DNA of 64,000 nt, taken from the NCBI GenBank assembly GCA_002457055.1, contig NTKT01000003.1, positions 1 to 64,000 of the forward strand, given 5' to 3'. The stretch comes from Rhodobacteraceae bacterium MED-G08 (GTDB lineage Bacteria; Pseudomonadota; Alphaproteobacteria; Rhodobacterales; Rhodobacteraceae). Under the pieces are notes generated by a model. It made no database searches. It worked only from the letters and a program-made list of their open reading frames with translations, and had not been told where the DNA came from. The translations under genes were made by a program, and so were the position numbers. Below, piece after piece: positions 15,008 to 24,193 of this stretch (within the stretch, counting starts at the first letter, position 1; the number at the start of each line of letters is the position of its first letter).

Positions 15008-17407
15008 CTAACGGCGCAAAATACCACCCGTAGAAGATTCTACTCTCTCAATAATACCTTTGCTAATTTCCTCAATCTCAACCTCTGTAAGAGTATTTTC
15101 AGTGGGCTGTAGTCTTACAGTTATTGCAACTGACTTCTTTCCATCACCTAAATCACCACCAATAAACTCATCAAAAACTCTAACCTCTTCGATGATATCC
15201 TTTTTAGACGCCATTGCTGCAGTTGTTATAACTGACGCTTCTACCTTTGCACCGACAACAAAAGCAAAATCTCGCTCAACTGCCTGCAAGGATCTTGCTC
15301 TAAACGGTGGCCGAGTAGTGTTTGAATTTCGAGGTGTAGGAATATTATCAAGCAGAATGGTAAAGCCAACTGTTGGTACTTTTATATCAAAAGAACTTAA
15401 AATCTTCGGATGTAGCTCACCAAATATACCTATGGTTTTTTTCGGGCCAAGACAAATACGGCCATGCCGTCCAGGGTGCCAATGGGATTCTGCACCACGT
15501 AAAATTTGGAATTTAGATGGAGCTCCAATTAAAGATAAGATATTCTCTATGTGGCACTTAACATCAAAAACGTCTACTTCTCTATCCTGCCCATGCACAT
15601 CTTTCGAGGCAGTTTGCCCGATCAGTACACCACTAAGGTTATTTTGCTGATTTCCAGGATCACCGCCATTGAATACAGGTCCTAATTCAAATAGCGCCAT
15701 ATTAAAAAAGCCTCGAGCTTGATTTCTTGAAGCAGCTTGTAATAAACCCGGAAATAAATCTGGGCGCATATGGCTCATCTCACTAGAAATTGGATTTTCT
15801 AACTGGGTAGAAGCATCACCTCCACCGAATAACTTCGCACTTTTCTCATCGATAAAACTATATGAAACGCACTCATTATATCCCAATCCAGCAGCTGCTC
15901 GCCGGGAAGTTTGCTCCCTAAGCTGCGTTGCACTTAATACAGGTTTAGGGACCGCATTAGTAATTCTAGGAAGCGGTATACCCTGTAGCTTTGTAAGAGA
16001 TACTACCCGCGCTATCTCCTCTACAAGATCAGCTTCACCCTGAATATCTGGCCGCCAACTAGGTACACTTGCAGTATCGCCCTTGATAACGAAGCCTAGG
16101 TTTGCCAGAATATTTAGCTGCTTATGTGGTGGAATGGCCATGCCGACTAAAGACTCAATCCTTGCAGTATCTACTTTGTATGCCCTGCCATGATTAGGTA
16201 TTTCACCTGCCTGGACAACATTGGATGGTTCTCCGCCGCATAATTCAATGATCATTTTTGTGGCCGCCTCAATACCAAAAGCCGTCCACTCTGGATCTAT
16301 TCCTCTTTCAAAGCGATATCGAGCATCCGAATTTATTTTTAGTTCTCGTCCAGTGTAAGCTGTCCTTATTGGATTAAAATATGCAGCCTCAATGAAAACA
16401 TTTTCTGTAGTATCAGTACATCCAGAGGCGCTAGCCCCCATTATGCCTGCTAAACTTTCTATTCCTTCGCTATCAGAAATTACTGTCATACCTTTTGACA
16501 ACACATACTCTTTATCATCCAAAGCGCTAAATTTTTCCCCTCCCAGTGCATCATGCACTCTGATAGAGGTTCCATTCAACTTATCTGCGTCAAAAACGTG
16601 TAGCGGTCGATTGGTATCATAAGTAAAAAAATTCGTAATATCTACTAAAGTTGAAATAGGCCGTAACCCAATTGCACGTAATTTATTCTGCAACCATTGT
16701 GGTGATTGACCATTTTTTATCCCTCTTATCAATCTACCATAGAAAACCGGCGCATTTACAAGAGTATCAGGTTCAATGGATACAGATATTGGACATTCAA
16801 ATTTTCCAGGAATGGGTCGTACCTCCATCGGCTTTAAAGTACCCAAACCCCGTGCCGCTAAATCACGGGCAATGCCGCGAACACCCAATGCATCTGGCCT
16901 GTTAGGCGTTATTGCTATTTCAACAACGGCGTCTACCTTTTCAGGCTTGTTTTTTAATAGCCAATTACCGTAGGGTTCACCTACATCTCCTGACGCGAGT
17001 TCAATAATACCATCGTGCTCGTCTGATAGCTCCATTTCTCTCTCAGAGCACATCATTCCATGACTTTCTATTCCTCGGATTTTACCGACCCCAATCGTTG
17101 TATCAATTCCCGGCACGTATACGCCCGGCTTTGCTACGACAACTAGAATACCATCTCTGGCATTCGGTGCACCACAAATTATTTGTGCCTCACCATTATC
17201 AGTGTCGACTTTACAAACACGTAATTTATCCGCATCAGGATGTTTCTCGGCTTTGAGAATTTTTCCTATTGTAAAATCGTTTAATTTTTTTATTGGATCA
17301 CTTACTTCTTCCACCTCTAAGCCAAGGTCAGTCAAAGCATATACAACCTCGTCCAAAGAAGCCGTTGTATCTAGATGCTCTTTCAACCAAGAAAATGTAA
17401 ATTTCAT
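15008..17407 (-). CDS. pheT: Phenylalanine-tRNA ligase beta subunit
   Basis: The 799-residue beta chain of the alpha2-beta2 phenylalanyl-tRNA synthetase. It carries, in order, an N-terminal tRNA-binding domain with an EMAP-like fold (40-150), the B3/B4 editing domain (about 215-390), B5 (about 405-475), a catalytic-like core without activity, and the C-terminal ferredoxin-fold anticodon-binding domain (about 705-798). Length and domain order are normal. It is downstream of pheS with a 100-base gap, in the usual rpmI-rplT-pheS-pheT order. Confidence 0.96.
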   Translation of the reverse strand: MKFTFSWLKEHLDTTASLDEVVYALTDLGLEVEEVSDPIKKLNDFTIGKILKAEKHPDADKLRVCKVDTDNGEAQIICGAPNARDGILVVVAKPGVYVPGIDTTIGVGKIRGIESHGMMCSEREMELSDEHDGIIELASGDVGEPYGNWLLKNKPEKVDAVVEIAITPNRPDALGVRGIARDLAARGLGTLKPMEVRPIPGKFECPISVSIEPDTLVNAPVFYGRLIRGIKNGQSPQWLQNKLRAIGLRPISTLVDITNFFTYDTNRPLHVFDADKLNGTSIRVHDALGGEKFSALDDKEYVLSKGMTVISDSEGIESLAGIMGASASGCTDTTENVFIEAAYFNPIRTAYTGRELKINSDARYRFERGIDPEWTAFGIEAATKMIIELCGGEPSNVVQAGEIPNHGRAYKVDTARIESLVGMAIPPHKQLNILANLGFVIKGDTASVPSWRPDIQGEADLVEEIARVVSLTKLQGIPLPRITNAVPKPVLSATQLREQTSRRAAAGLGYNECVSYSFIDEKSAKLFGGGDASTQLENPISSEMSHMRPDLFPGLLQAASRNQARGFFNMALFELGPVFNGGDPGNQQNNLSGVLIGQTASKDVHGQDREVDVFDVKCHIENILSLIGAPSKFQILRGAESHWHPGRHGRICLGPKKTIGIFGELHPKILSSFDIKVPTVGFTILLDNIPTPRNSNTTRPPFRARSLQAVERDFAFVVGAKVEASVITTAAMASKKDIIEEVRVFDEFIGGDLGDGKKSVAITVRLQPTENTLTEVEIEEISKGIIERVESSTGGILRR

Positions 17408-17507
17408 TATGCCTGTCCGTGATTATTATGGGTAACTATCTCTAAAAGATTATAAAATATTGTTGGATGTTTTATTAACATTACAAGACTTAAATATATT
17501 TCCCTAC

Positions 17508-18581
17508 TTAACGACTTAGTCCCGCGTGCAAATTAGGTTGATCCAACGATGCAAAACCATAATGACGCAGCCAACGTAGGTCACTGTCAAAAAATGATCT
17601 TAAATCAGGAATCCCATATTTAAGCATTGCGATCCGATCTATTCCCATACCAAATGCAAATCCCTGCCAAATATTGGGGTCAATACCCCCCGCACTCAAG
17701 ACTTTAGGATGCACCATGCCTGACCCAAGTATTTCCAGCCAGTCATTACCTTCACCTATTTTTAATTGACCGTCATTCCAAGAACATCTGATATCCACCT
17801 CAGCTGATGGCTCCGTAAATGGGAAATGAGATGCTCTAAACCTGAGTTCAACATCATCTACTGAGAAAAAGATCTTCACAAATTGCTCAAGCACCCATTT
17901 TAGATTTGCCATTGATAGATCTTTATCTATTGCCAAACCCTCAACCTGATGAAACATCGGCGTGTGGGTCTGGTCATAGTCAGCTCGGTATACTCCCCCA
18001 GGACATATTACACGAATTGGTGCACCACTTTTTTCCATTGTACGAACCTGCACTGGGCTAGTATGCGTTCTTAAAACGTGAGGCGGCCGCTCATCATCTA
18101 ACTTCCTTTTCATATAGAAAGTGTCCATTTCGGCTCTTGCCGGATGATGACCAGGGATATTCAGTGCATCAAAATTATACCAATCCGTTTCAATTCTTGG
18201 TCCTTCAGCAACCGAAAAGCCCATATCGGCAAAAATTGCAATAACTTCCTCTGTTACCTGGGAAATTGGATGAATAGAGCCATTGTTTTTTGAGCGAGAT
18301 GGCAAGGTTACATCTAACCACTCGGTTTCAAGGCGTGCGTTTAAAACGGCATCTGCTAAAGCAGTCTTTTTTGCATTAAGTGCTGAGTTAAGTTCATCTT
18401 TGAGCGCATTGAGCGTGGGGCCAGCCACTTTCCGCTCTTCAGGTGTCATCTTGCCCAGCTCGCGCATTCGCAAACTGACCTCACCTTTTTTTCCAAGAGC
18501 CGCAAGACGAACATCTTCTAGAGAATTTTCATCTTTAGCTTCGGAAATGGCTGTAATATACTTTATACGTAAATCGTCCAT
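17508..18581 (-). CDS. pheS: Phenylalanine-tRNA ligase alpha subunit
   Basis: The 357-residue catalytic chain of phenylalanyl-tRNA synthetase. An N-terminal coiled coil (1-90) that contacts tRNA(Phe) is followed by the class II core with motif 2 (around Phe-His-Gln-Val-Glu-Gly) and motif 3 ([10 protein letters not shown] near residue 310-320). A hairpin that could terminate or attenuate sits in the gap between rplT and this gene. No Phe-rich leader peptide was found there. Confidence 0.96.
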   Translation of the reverse strand: MDDLRIKYITAISEAKDENSLEDVRLAALGKKGEVSLRMRELGKMTPEERKVAGPTLNALKDELNSALNAKKTALADAVLNARLETEWLDVTLPSRSKNNGSIHPISQVTEEVIAIFADMGFSVAEGPRIETDWYNFDALNIPGHHPARAEMDTFYMKRKLDDERPPHVLRTHTSPVQVRTMEKSGAPIRVICPGGVYRADYDQTHTPMFHQVEGLAIDKDLSMANLKWVLEQFVKIFFSVDDVELRFRASHFPFTEPSAEVDIRCSWNDGQLKIGEGNDWLEILGSGMVHPKVLSAGGIDPNIWQGFAFGMGIDRIAMLKYGIPDLRSFFDSDLRWLRHYGFASLDQPNLHAGLSR

Positions 18582-18659
18582 TTTTCCTCACTACTCAGGC
18601 GACACTGTGCTATCATGTATAGATAGATTGACAAGTTTTTTTGTATCCGATGTAATAAA

Positions 18660-18684
18660 AAAGCCGCGCTAGCTGCACGGCTTT
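18660..18684 (-). terminator. Hairpin between rplT and pheS
   Basis: Read leftward, stem AAAGCCG / CGGCTTT (7 bp) encloses an 11-base loop, followed by further T residues (TTTATT). It is a good intrinsic terminator shape. Because rplT and pheS often share a transcript, it may allow part of the flow to continue and so separate ribosomal-protein from synthetase expression. A Phe-coded leader, as in E. coli pheM, is absent. Confidence 0.65.
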
Positions 18685-18705
18685 ATCTAAAAATTTTTTC
18701 TCAGA

Positions 18706-19071
18706 CTAAGCTACTAAAGCGGCTTTTGCTTGATCTACTATTGTGCTGAACGCTTTTGGCTCATGCACAGCGAGATCCGCGAGCACCTTCCGGTCGACCT
18801 CGATACCCGCTTTTGTTAATCCATTTATAAATCTACTATACGAAAGTGCTTCATCATGAGCACGGACAGCAGCATTTATCCTCTGGATCCACAACGCTCT
18901 AAAATTTCTCTTTTTGTTATGGCGATCACGGGTCGCGTACTGATTGGCTTTGTCCACCGCTTGCGCAGCTACCTTGAAAGTATTCTTGCGTCGGCCGTAA
19001 TAGCCTTTAGCCTGCTCAATAATTTTTTTGTGTCGGGCGTGTGTAACTGTACCACCTTTTACTCGAGACAT
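18706..19071 (-). CDS. rplT: 50S ribosomal protein L20
   Basis: A 121-residue basic protein that binds 23S rRNA early in large-subunit assembly. The N-terminus Met-Ser-Arg-Val-Lys-Gly-Gly and the conserved Tyr-Gly-Arg-Arg-Lys-Asn-Thr-Phe and Leu-Trp-Ile-Gln-Arg-Ile-Asn-Ala-Ala segments are present. It follows rpmI by 11 bases. L20 autoregulates this operon in several bacteria; no matching mimic was identified in the leader here. Confidence 0.96.
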   Translation of the reverse strand: MSRVKGGTVTHARHKKIIEQAKGYYGRRKNTFKVAAQAVDKANQYATRDRHNKKRNFRALWIQRINAAVRAHDEALSYSRFINGLTKAGIEVDRKVLADLAVHEPKAFSTIVDQAKAALVA

Positions 19072-19082
19072 TCTAGCTCTCC

Positions 19083-19283
19083 TTATCGCGCGTAGGGCAT
19101 CATGCCCTTAACGATTTTTTCATCAGGGGCACTGAGGGTTGTAGTACCTCGGGCTGTACGAATAAATTTATTTGTCCGCTTAATCATTCCGTGCCGCTTT
19201 CCAGCTTGGGCGGTTTTAACCCTGCCGGTGGCAGTCACTTTAAATCGCTTTTTGCAGCTCGATTTAGTCTTCATCTTAGGCAT
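19083..19283 (-). CDS. rpmI: 50S ribosomal protein L35
   Basis: A 66-residue, very basic large-subunit protein starting Met-Pro-Lys-Met-Lys-Thr-Lys, with the family's [12 protein letters not shown] segment. AAGGAG lies eight bases upstream. The 160-base leader between pyk and this gene includes a short GC-rich hairpin (CGGC/GCCG near 19328-19344) whose role is unknown. Confidence 0.95.
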   Translation of the reverse strand: MPKMKTKSSCKKRFKVTATGRVKTAQAGKRHGMIKRTNKFIRTARGTTTLSAPDEKIVKGMMPYAR

Positions 19284-19443
19284 TTGGTTCTCCTTAGGAA
19301 AATGTTAACACGAGACTCGGCATGCCATTAGCCGGCCCCGCGTCGCTGACATATCTGCAGTTAGTAGTCTGCGCAAGCCCAATTTTCAATATTTTGGACT
19401 TAAATATTAATGAAAGTGCGCATTTAATTGCTTACTGAGGTCG

Positions 19444-20889
19444 CTATTCTGGATCCATTGAATAGATCATTCTTTCGTTGCATGGAGCGACCCTCAAAAT
19501 ATTTGTAGTGCCTGGTATATTAAATGGGACACCTGCAGTTATTACTATTTGATCGTTTTCCGAAGCATAACCCTCCGATAATGCTCCTCGCACTGCACTG
19601 ACAACAGCTTCTTTGAAACGTTGCTTCGCTCCAGACATAACAGTATTTGTGCCCCAAGTGAGTGATAATCTTCTTGCTGTTTCTATTTCAGAAGTCATGG
19701 CAACAATTGGAACACGCGGCCTTTCCCGAGCGATTAGCAAGGCGGTTGTCCCGGATTGAGTGTAACAACTGATCGCTTTAATATCAGTTGTTTCTGCAAT
19801 TTCTCGTGCAGCAGACACTATTCCATCTGCAACAGAGTTACGACGTGCATTTCGCGATGCTTCTATAATTTCTCGATACGTTGGGTCACTTTCAACCTCA
19901 ATCGCAACATTATCCATCGTTTGAACTGCATCTACAGGATAAAGACCAGCTGCAGATTCCGCTGACAACATGATTGCATCAGCACCTTCATATATTGCCG
20001 TAGCCACATCTGACACCTCAGCCCGAGTAGGCATTGGACTTTCAATCATACTTTCTAGCATTTGCGTAGCCACTATCACTGGCTTGGCTGCTGCCCGGCA
20101 CGCACGAACTAATCTTTTTTGAACTGGTGGCACGTTCTGAACCGGCAATTCAACTCCCAGGTCGCCACGTGCAACCATAATACCATCAGAGCTCTTCAGA
20201 ATATCATCAAATTTCGCAAGTGCGGCTGGTTTTTCGATCTTCGATAAAACAGCTGCCCGTCCTTTTGCTAATTCACGCGCCTCCATAACGTCTTCAGGCC
20301 GTTGCACGAAGGACAGAGCCAGCCAATCAATACCTAATCCACAAGCAAACTCTAAATCTGTTCTATCTTTCTCAGATAAAGCAGCTAGAGGAAGAATGAC
20401 ATCTGGAACATTCACTCCTTTTCTATCAGAAATAACACCACCAGCCCTTACAATGCAGTCTGCGGAGTCTTTACTAAATGCCGTAACTTCGAGTTTAATT
20501 TTTCCGTCGTTTACCAATAAGATTGATCCAGTCGTAAGAGCAGCAAAAATTTCAGGATGCGGTAGACTAACTCTTTTAGAAGTTCCCAAATCCGTTTTCA
20601 GATCAAGACGGAACTCTTGCCCCTCAACAAGGGTTTCGGAGTCATTTTTAAACTCCCCAACCCGTAGTTTTGGCCCCTGCAGATCAACAAGTATCCCTAT
20701 TGGACTATTTAATTCTTCCTCAATCTCTCTGATAGTATTGTGACGTTGTGCGATATCATCATGAGAACCATGGCTCATATTTAACCGGAAGACGTCAGCT
20801 CCAGCAAGATGAAGAGCCTTAATAGTTTCGTAATCGTCCGAAGCTGGACCAAGGGTTGCAACGATTTTTACATTGCGATGACGTCTCAT
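19444..20889 (-). CDS. pyk: Pyruvate kinase
   Basis: This enzyme converts phosphoenolpyruvate and ADP to pyruvate and ATP, the last step of lower glycolysis and the Entner-Doudoroff route. It has 481 residues, the normal size. The substrate motif Ala-Thr-Leu-Gly-Pro-Ala-Ser near the N-terminus, the Asn-Asp-Gly-Lys segment, and the catalytic Lys-Ile-Glu-Lys and Met-Val-Ala-Arg-Gly-Asp-Leu-Gly-Val-Glu motifs are present. AAAGGAAAG precedes the ATG. A LacI/GntR-type palindrome lies 36 bases upstream (20925-20940), suggesting sugar-acid or carbon-state control. Confidence 0.96.
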   Translation of the reverse strand: MRRHRNVKIVATLGPASDDYETIKALHLAGADVFRLNMSHGSHDDIAQRHNTIREIEEELNSPIGILVDLQGPKLRVGEFKNDSETLVEGQEFRLDLKTDLGTSKRVSLPHPEIFAALTTGSILLVNDGKIKLEVTAFSKDSADCIVRAGGVISDRKGVNVPDVILPLAALSEKDRTDLEFACGLGIDWLALSFVQRPEDVMEARELAKGRAAVLSKIEKPAALAKFDDILKSSDGIMVARGDLGVELPVQNVPPVQKRLVRACRAAAKPVIVATQMLESMIESPMPTRAEVSDVATAIYEGADAIMLSAESAAGLYPVDAVQTMDNVAIEVESDPTYREIIEASRNARRNSVADGIVSAAREIAETTDIKAISCYTQSGTTALLIARERPRVPIVAMTSEIETARRLSLTWGTNTVMSGAKQRFKEAVVSAVRGALSEGYASENDQIVITAGVPFNIPGTTNILRVAPCNERMIYSMDPE

Positions 20890-20924
20890 CAGCTTTCCTT
20901 TATATCATGAAAACCACTGGTTAT

Positions 20925-20940
20925 ATGTTAGCGGTAACAT
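20925..20940. promoter_or_regulatory. LacI/GntR-type operator upstream of pyk
   Basis: ATGTTAGCGGTAACAT: 6-bp perfect arms (7 bp with the flanking T and A) centred on a CpG, as in many LacI-family operators. It fits the pattern ATGTTA-N4-TAACAT described for the E. coli gluconate repressor GntR. A possible minus-strand promoter (TTGCAC, 17 bases, CATACA) lies just upstream, placing the palindrome near the transcript start, as expected for repression. Confidence 0.55.
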
Positions 20941-21175
20941 AGCGCCTGTATGAACTATTTTAATATTCAGTGCAACATTGATCTATGTATCGAGAAATTG
21001 TAAAAAAATATTAACACTCGCAAAAAATAAGCTCAGAATATTAAAAAACTAAAGTACCGCTCTAATAGGTTATTTATGGTTTCTTCAAATCTTTGTATAT
21101 AGAGAAATTAACTACAGTAATTATAATTAAGTATAAAAGATAATATTGAAACTATCTAACGAGCCGGAGAGAATA

Positions 21176-21442
21176 ATGGACGACCAAACAAAACTTGAAA
21201 TAGAAGCTGCTGCATTCCGCTCATTAAAAGATCATCTTATGGAGAAACGTACTGATGTTCAAAACATCGATTTGATGAATTTGGCGGGTTTTTGTAGAAA
21301 CTGTCTCGCCAGATGGTACCAAGAAGCAGCCAACGAGCGCGGAGTATCTATGGATAAAGAGCAAGCTCGGGAACTTTTCTACGGGATGACGATGGAAGAA
21401 TGGAAGACTAATTATCAAACCGAGCCAGAACAGAAAATATAA
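21176..21442 (+). CDS. DUF1244-family protein
   Basis: An 88-residue acidic protein of the DUF1244 family, common in alphaproteobacteria and of unknown role. The signature Asn-Leu-Ala-Gly-Phe-Cys-Arg-Asn-Cys-Leu-Ala-Arg-Trp-Tyr with two Cys, and the following Met-Asp-Lys-Glu-Gln-Ala-Arg-Glu-Leu-Phe-Tyr-Gly-Met segment, are clear. The ATG at 21176 has GGAGA six bases upstream; a further in-frame start at 21146 is less likely. It is divergent from pyk and converges on gltX. Confidence 0.8.
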   Translation: MDDQTKLEIEAAAFRSLKDHLMEKRTDVQNIDLMNLAGFCRNCLARWYQEAANERGVSMDKEQARELFYGMTMEEWKTNYQTEPEQKI

Positions 21443-21498
21443 ACCTACTGTAAAAATCAAAAGTAGATTTCTACTAGAAGTCATTCGGGCTTAATAAG

Positions 21499-22824
21499 TT
21501 ACACCTTTGCCTTTATTATTTGTAAAAAGGGTAAAAACGCCGACATATCCGGTCCATGCTCCATACCCGTGAGTGCTTTTCGTAGAGGCATAAACAAATT
21601 TTTACCTTTTCTACCCGTTGCTTCTTTTACTGCTGTAGTCCATTTACCCCATGTCTCTGATGTAAATGGTTGTGCAGGCAACAAAATCAAAGCTTGCATA
21701 ACGAATTCTTTATCTTCGTCGTCAATTAAAGGTTCAGCACCCTCTGCACAAATTGTCCACCATGCGGCAAGATCCGAACGCACCTTTATATTTTCATGTA
21801 TAACATTCCAAAAAGATTCTGCTAAATTAGAGGGCACGCCGGCACTCATTAAATCATTTTTTACTTCTTCAAAGGGCAGGTTTTGAATATAGCGTTGTGT
21901 TAGAGGTTTAAGATCATTTAGATCGAACTTTGTGGGTGCGGAGCCAAAGTTTGATAAATCGAAACCTGCAGCTACTTCCTCAAAACTAGAATAGAGTTCT
22001 ACCGGCTGGCTCGACCCCAGCCTAGCAATCAGAGATATTATTGAAAATGGCTCTAATCCAGAGGCACGTAAATCTTTCAGTGCCATGGTACCAAACCTTT
22101 TCGACAAAGATTCTCCCTGTGATCCGATAAGCAGAGAGTGGTGCGCAAAGCTTGGAGGCGGCACTCCTAGTGCTTTCATTATTTGGATCTGAGTGGCCGT
22201 ATTGGTAACATGGTCAGCACCACGCACAATGTCTGTAACTCCCATTTCTATATCGTCTACAACCGAAGCTAAAGTATATAAAAACTGGCCATCACCCCGA
22301 ATGAGAACTGGGTCAGAGACTGATGCAGCATCTATTGACATATTTCCAAGTATACCATCAGTCCATGTTACTCTTTCGTGATCTAAAAGAAATCGCCAAT
22401 GACCTGATCCACGCTCAGCTTTGATTGAAAGTTTTTCATCTGCACTCTGATTTAAAGCAGCCCTATCGTAAACAGGTGGTTTCCCCATATTCAGTAGCTT
22501 TTTTCTCTTCAAATCTAGTTCAGTAGGGGTTTCAAAACACTCGTAAAATCTGCCCATCTCCCTTAATTCTTCGGCCGTGCTGACATACCTTTCCAATCTT
22601 TTTGATTGATATTCAATTCTATCCCAATTTAACCCAAGCCACTCCAAGTCAAACAAAATTGAATCGATGAACTTCTGTTTAGATCTTTCTGCATCAGTAT
22701 CATCTATTCGTAAAATAAACTCTCCCCGAGACTTTCTGGCTATTAAAAAATTCATTAATGCCGCACGCAAGTTTCCTATGTGCAAATATCCAGTGGGAGA
22801 TGGTGCAAAACGTGTCGTTGTCAT
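21499..22824 (-). CDS. gltX: Glutamate-tRNA ligase
   Basis: A class I aminoacyl-tRNA synthetase, 441 residues. The HIGH-type motif is Tyr-Leu-His-Ile-Gly-Asn (13-18), and the KMSKS-type motif is Leu-Ser-Lys-Arg in the middle of the protein. The C-terminal domain is helical, as expected for anticodon recognition. Alphaproteobacteria usually carry two GluRS copies and make Gln-tRNA by amidation; whether this is the discriminating or the tRNA(Gln)-charging copy cannot be decided from the sequence alone. Confidence 0.92.
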   Translation of the reverse strand: MTTTRFAPSPTGYLHIGNLRAALMNFLIARKSRGEFILRIDDTDAERSKQKFIDSILFDLEWLGLNWDRIEYQSKRLERYVSTAEELREMGRFYECFETPTELDLKRKKLLNMGKPPVYDRAALNQSADEKLSIKAERGSGHWRFLLDHERVTWTDGILGNMSIDAASVSDPVLIRGDGQFLYTLASVVDDIEMGVTDIVRGADHVTNTATQIQIMKALGVPPPSFAHHSLLIGSQGESLSKRFGTMALKDLRASGLEPFSIISLIARLGSSQPVELYSSFEEVAAGFDLSNFGSAPTKFDLNDLKPLTQRYIQNLPFEEVKNDLMSAGVPSNLAESFWNVIHENIKVRSDLAAWWTICAEGAEPLIDDEDKEFVMQALILLPAQPFTSETWGKWTTAVKEATGRKGKNLFMPLRKALTGMEHGPDMSAFLPFLQIIKAKV

Positions 22825-22933
22825 TTGGAGTCTCCTAATGCGCCTCGTTTTTCATATGGAATAAAAATTGTCCAGCTTTCAAATCACATACTCATGAAAA
22901 TTTTGTGGCCTACAATAAATACTGTTGGAAAAA

Positions 22934-24193
22934 CTAATCCAGATACGATGAAAATGGGATATATTTCACGTTTTCCCCGGGCATCACAGACAATTCATGC
23001 TCTGGTAGATCTACAAAACCTTCTGCCCACGAAAGACCACTTATTCGTCCAGATCCTTCCGATTTAAAAATATCTACTTTGCCATTTCGAATTCTTGCTC
23101 GAAGGAATTCGCGGCGACCAGCCTTCTTTGATTTTGAAAAGTTAGCCGGCAATTCAAACGATAATGGCTCCAACCAATTACTACCTGAAAAAACATTAAG
23201 TGCTGGCTTTGCAAAAACCATGGCACATGTTCCTGCTGCAACTGGATTACCAGGCAACCCAAAAACTGGCTTACCATTGTATACTGCTAATATCAGTGGG
23301 CGCCCTGGTTTAACCGCAATACGCCAGACCGCAAGGCTATCATTTTTTGTTAGTATAGCAGACATGTGATCTTCCTGACCAGCTGATGCACCGCCTGAAG
23401 TTATTATAACATCTACCTGTCCACTGGCCTTTGCTAATTCAGTCTCAATATGTTTTCTATTATCCCTAAGAATACCAAAGTCGATTACATCAAAGCCCCA
23501 TTCGTCCAAGAGTGAATATAACAGCGGACGATTAGCATCAAATACTTGCCCGGCAGAGGGGTCAACATCTGAATTGATGACTTCATCACCAGTCGAAAAT
23601 ATTCCAACCTTGAGCCTTGAGTATACAGTTATCGACGAAACACCAGTGGAAGCCATCAATGCAATATCACCTGGTGTAATTCTTCTTCCTTTGGGGAGTA
23701 TTAATGTATTTTCTTCAACATCTTCACCTAGATCCCGAGTATTTGATCCAGCTTTAATTGGGCCATAAAAACTTACTTTACTGTTTTCGGAAACAGTGTC
23801 TTCTTGTAAAATAACCGTATCAGCTCCAATGGGCATTTTGGCACCAGTATATATTGGCAGAGCATCCCCTTCTGTAATTTCTCCAGAATATGGATGCCCA
23901 GCGGCAGCTCTACCAGGCAAAATTGTAAGGCTTATTAGGCCACTTTTTTTCAAATCTTTTGAATTAATGGCGTAACCATCCACAGCCGAATTTGCATGAG
24001 GAGGACTGCTAAAACCAGCATGAATATTTGCAGCCAAGACCCTCCCTATGGCATCTTTTGCAGACAGTTTCTCGGTTTCAACCAGACACTTTGAAACCGA
24101 TTTTAAACGCTCTAGGGCATCATCGACGAGGGTCCACTTTGTTCCTTGAGGCAATACAAAGCAATCGTTTTTTAAAGGAGGTGGTTTCTTCAT
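22934..24193 (-). CDS. moeA: Molybdopterin molybdenumtransferase
   Basis: This enzyme inserts molybdate into adenylated molybdopterin to give the Mo cofactor. It has 419 residues with the four MoeA domains. The Thr-Gly-Asp-Glu (about 215) and Thr-Ser-Gly-Gly-Ala-Ser-Ala-Gly segments of the active domain are present, as is Gly-Leu-Pro-Gly-Asn-Pro-Val-Ala. The ATG at 24193 is chosen because it overlaps the preceding stop as ATGA; a start at 24226 would run further into that gene. It is the last gene of fdhD-mobA-mobB-unknown-moeA. Confidence 0.93.
   Translation of the reverse strand: MKKPPPLKNDCFVLPQGTKWTLVDDALERLKSVSKCLVETEKLSAKDAIGRVLAANIHAGFSSPPHANSAVDGYAINSKDLKKSGLISLTILPGRAAAGHPYSGEITEGDALPIYTGAKMPIGADTVILQEDTVSENSKVSFYGPIKAGSNTRDLGEDVEENTLILPKGRRITPGDIALMASTGVSSITVYSRLKVGIFSTGDEVINSDVDPSAGQVFDANRPLLYSLLDEWGFDVIDFGILRDNRKHIETELAKASGQVDVIITSGGASAGQEDHMSAILTKNDSLAVWRIAVKPGRPLILAVYNGKPVFGLPGNPVAAGTCAMVFAKPALNVFSGSNWLEPLSFELPANFSKSKKAGRREFLRARIRNGKVDIFKSEGSGRISGLSWAEGFVDLPEHELSVMPGENVKYIPFSSYLD

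Noticed and set aside
18582..18705. Phe-rich leader peptide for pheS attenuation
   Set aside because: The only ATG-led frame in this gap on the correct strand has no phenylalanine codons.
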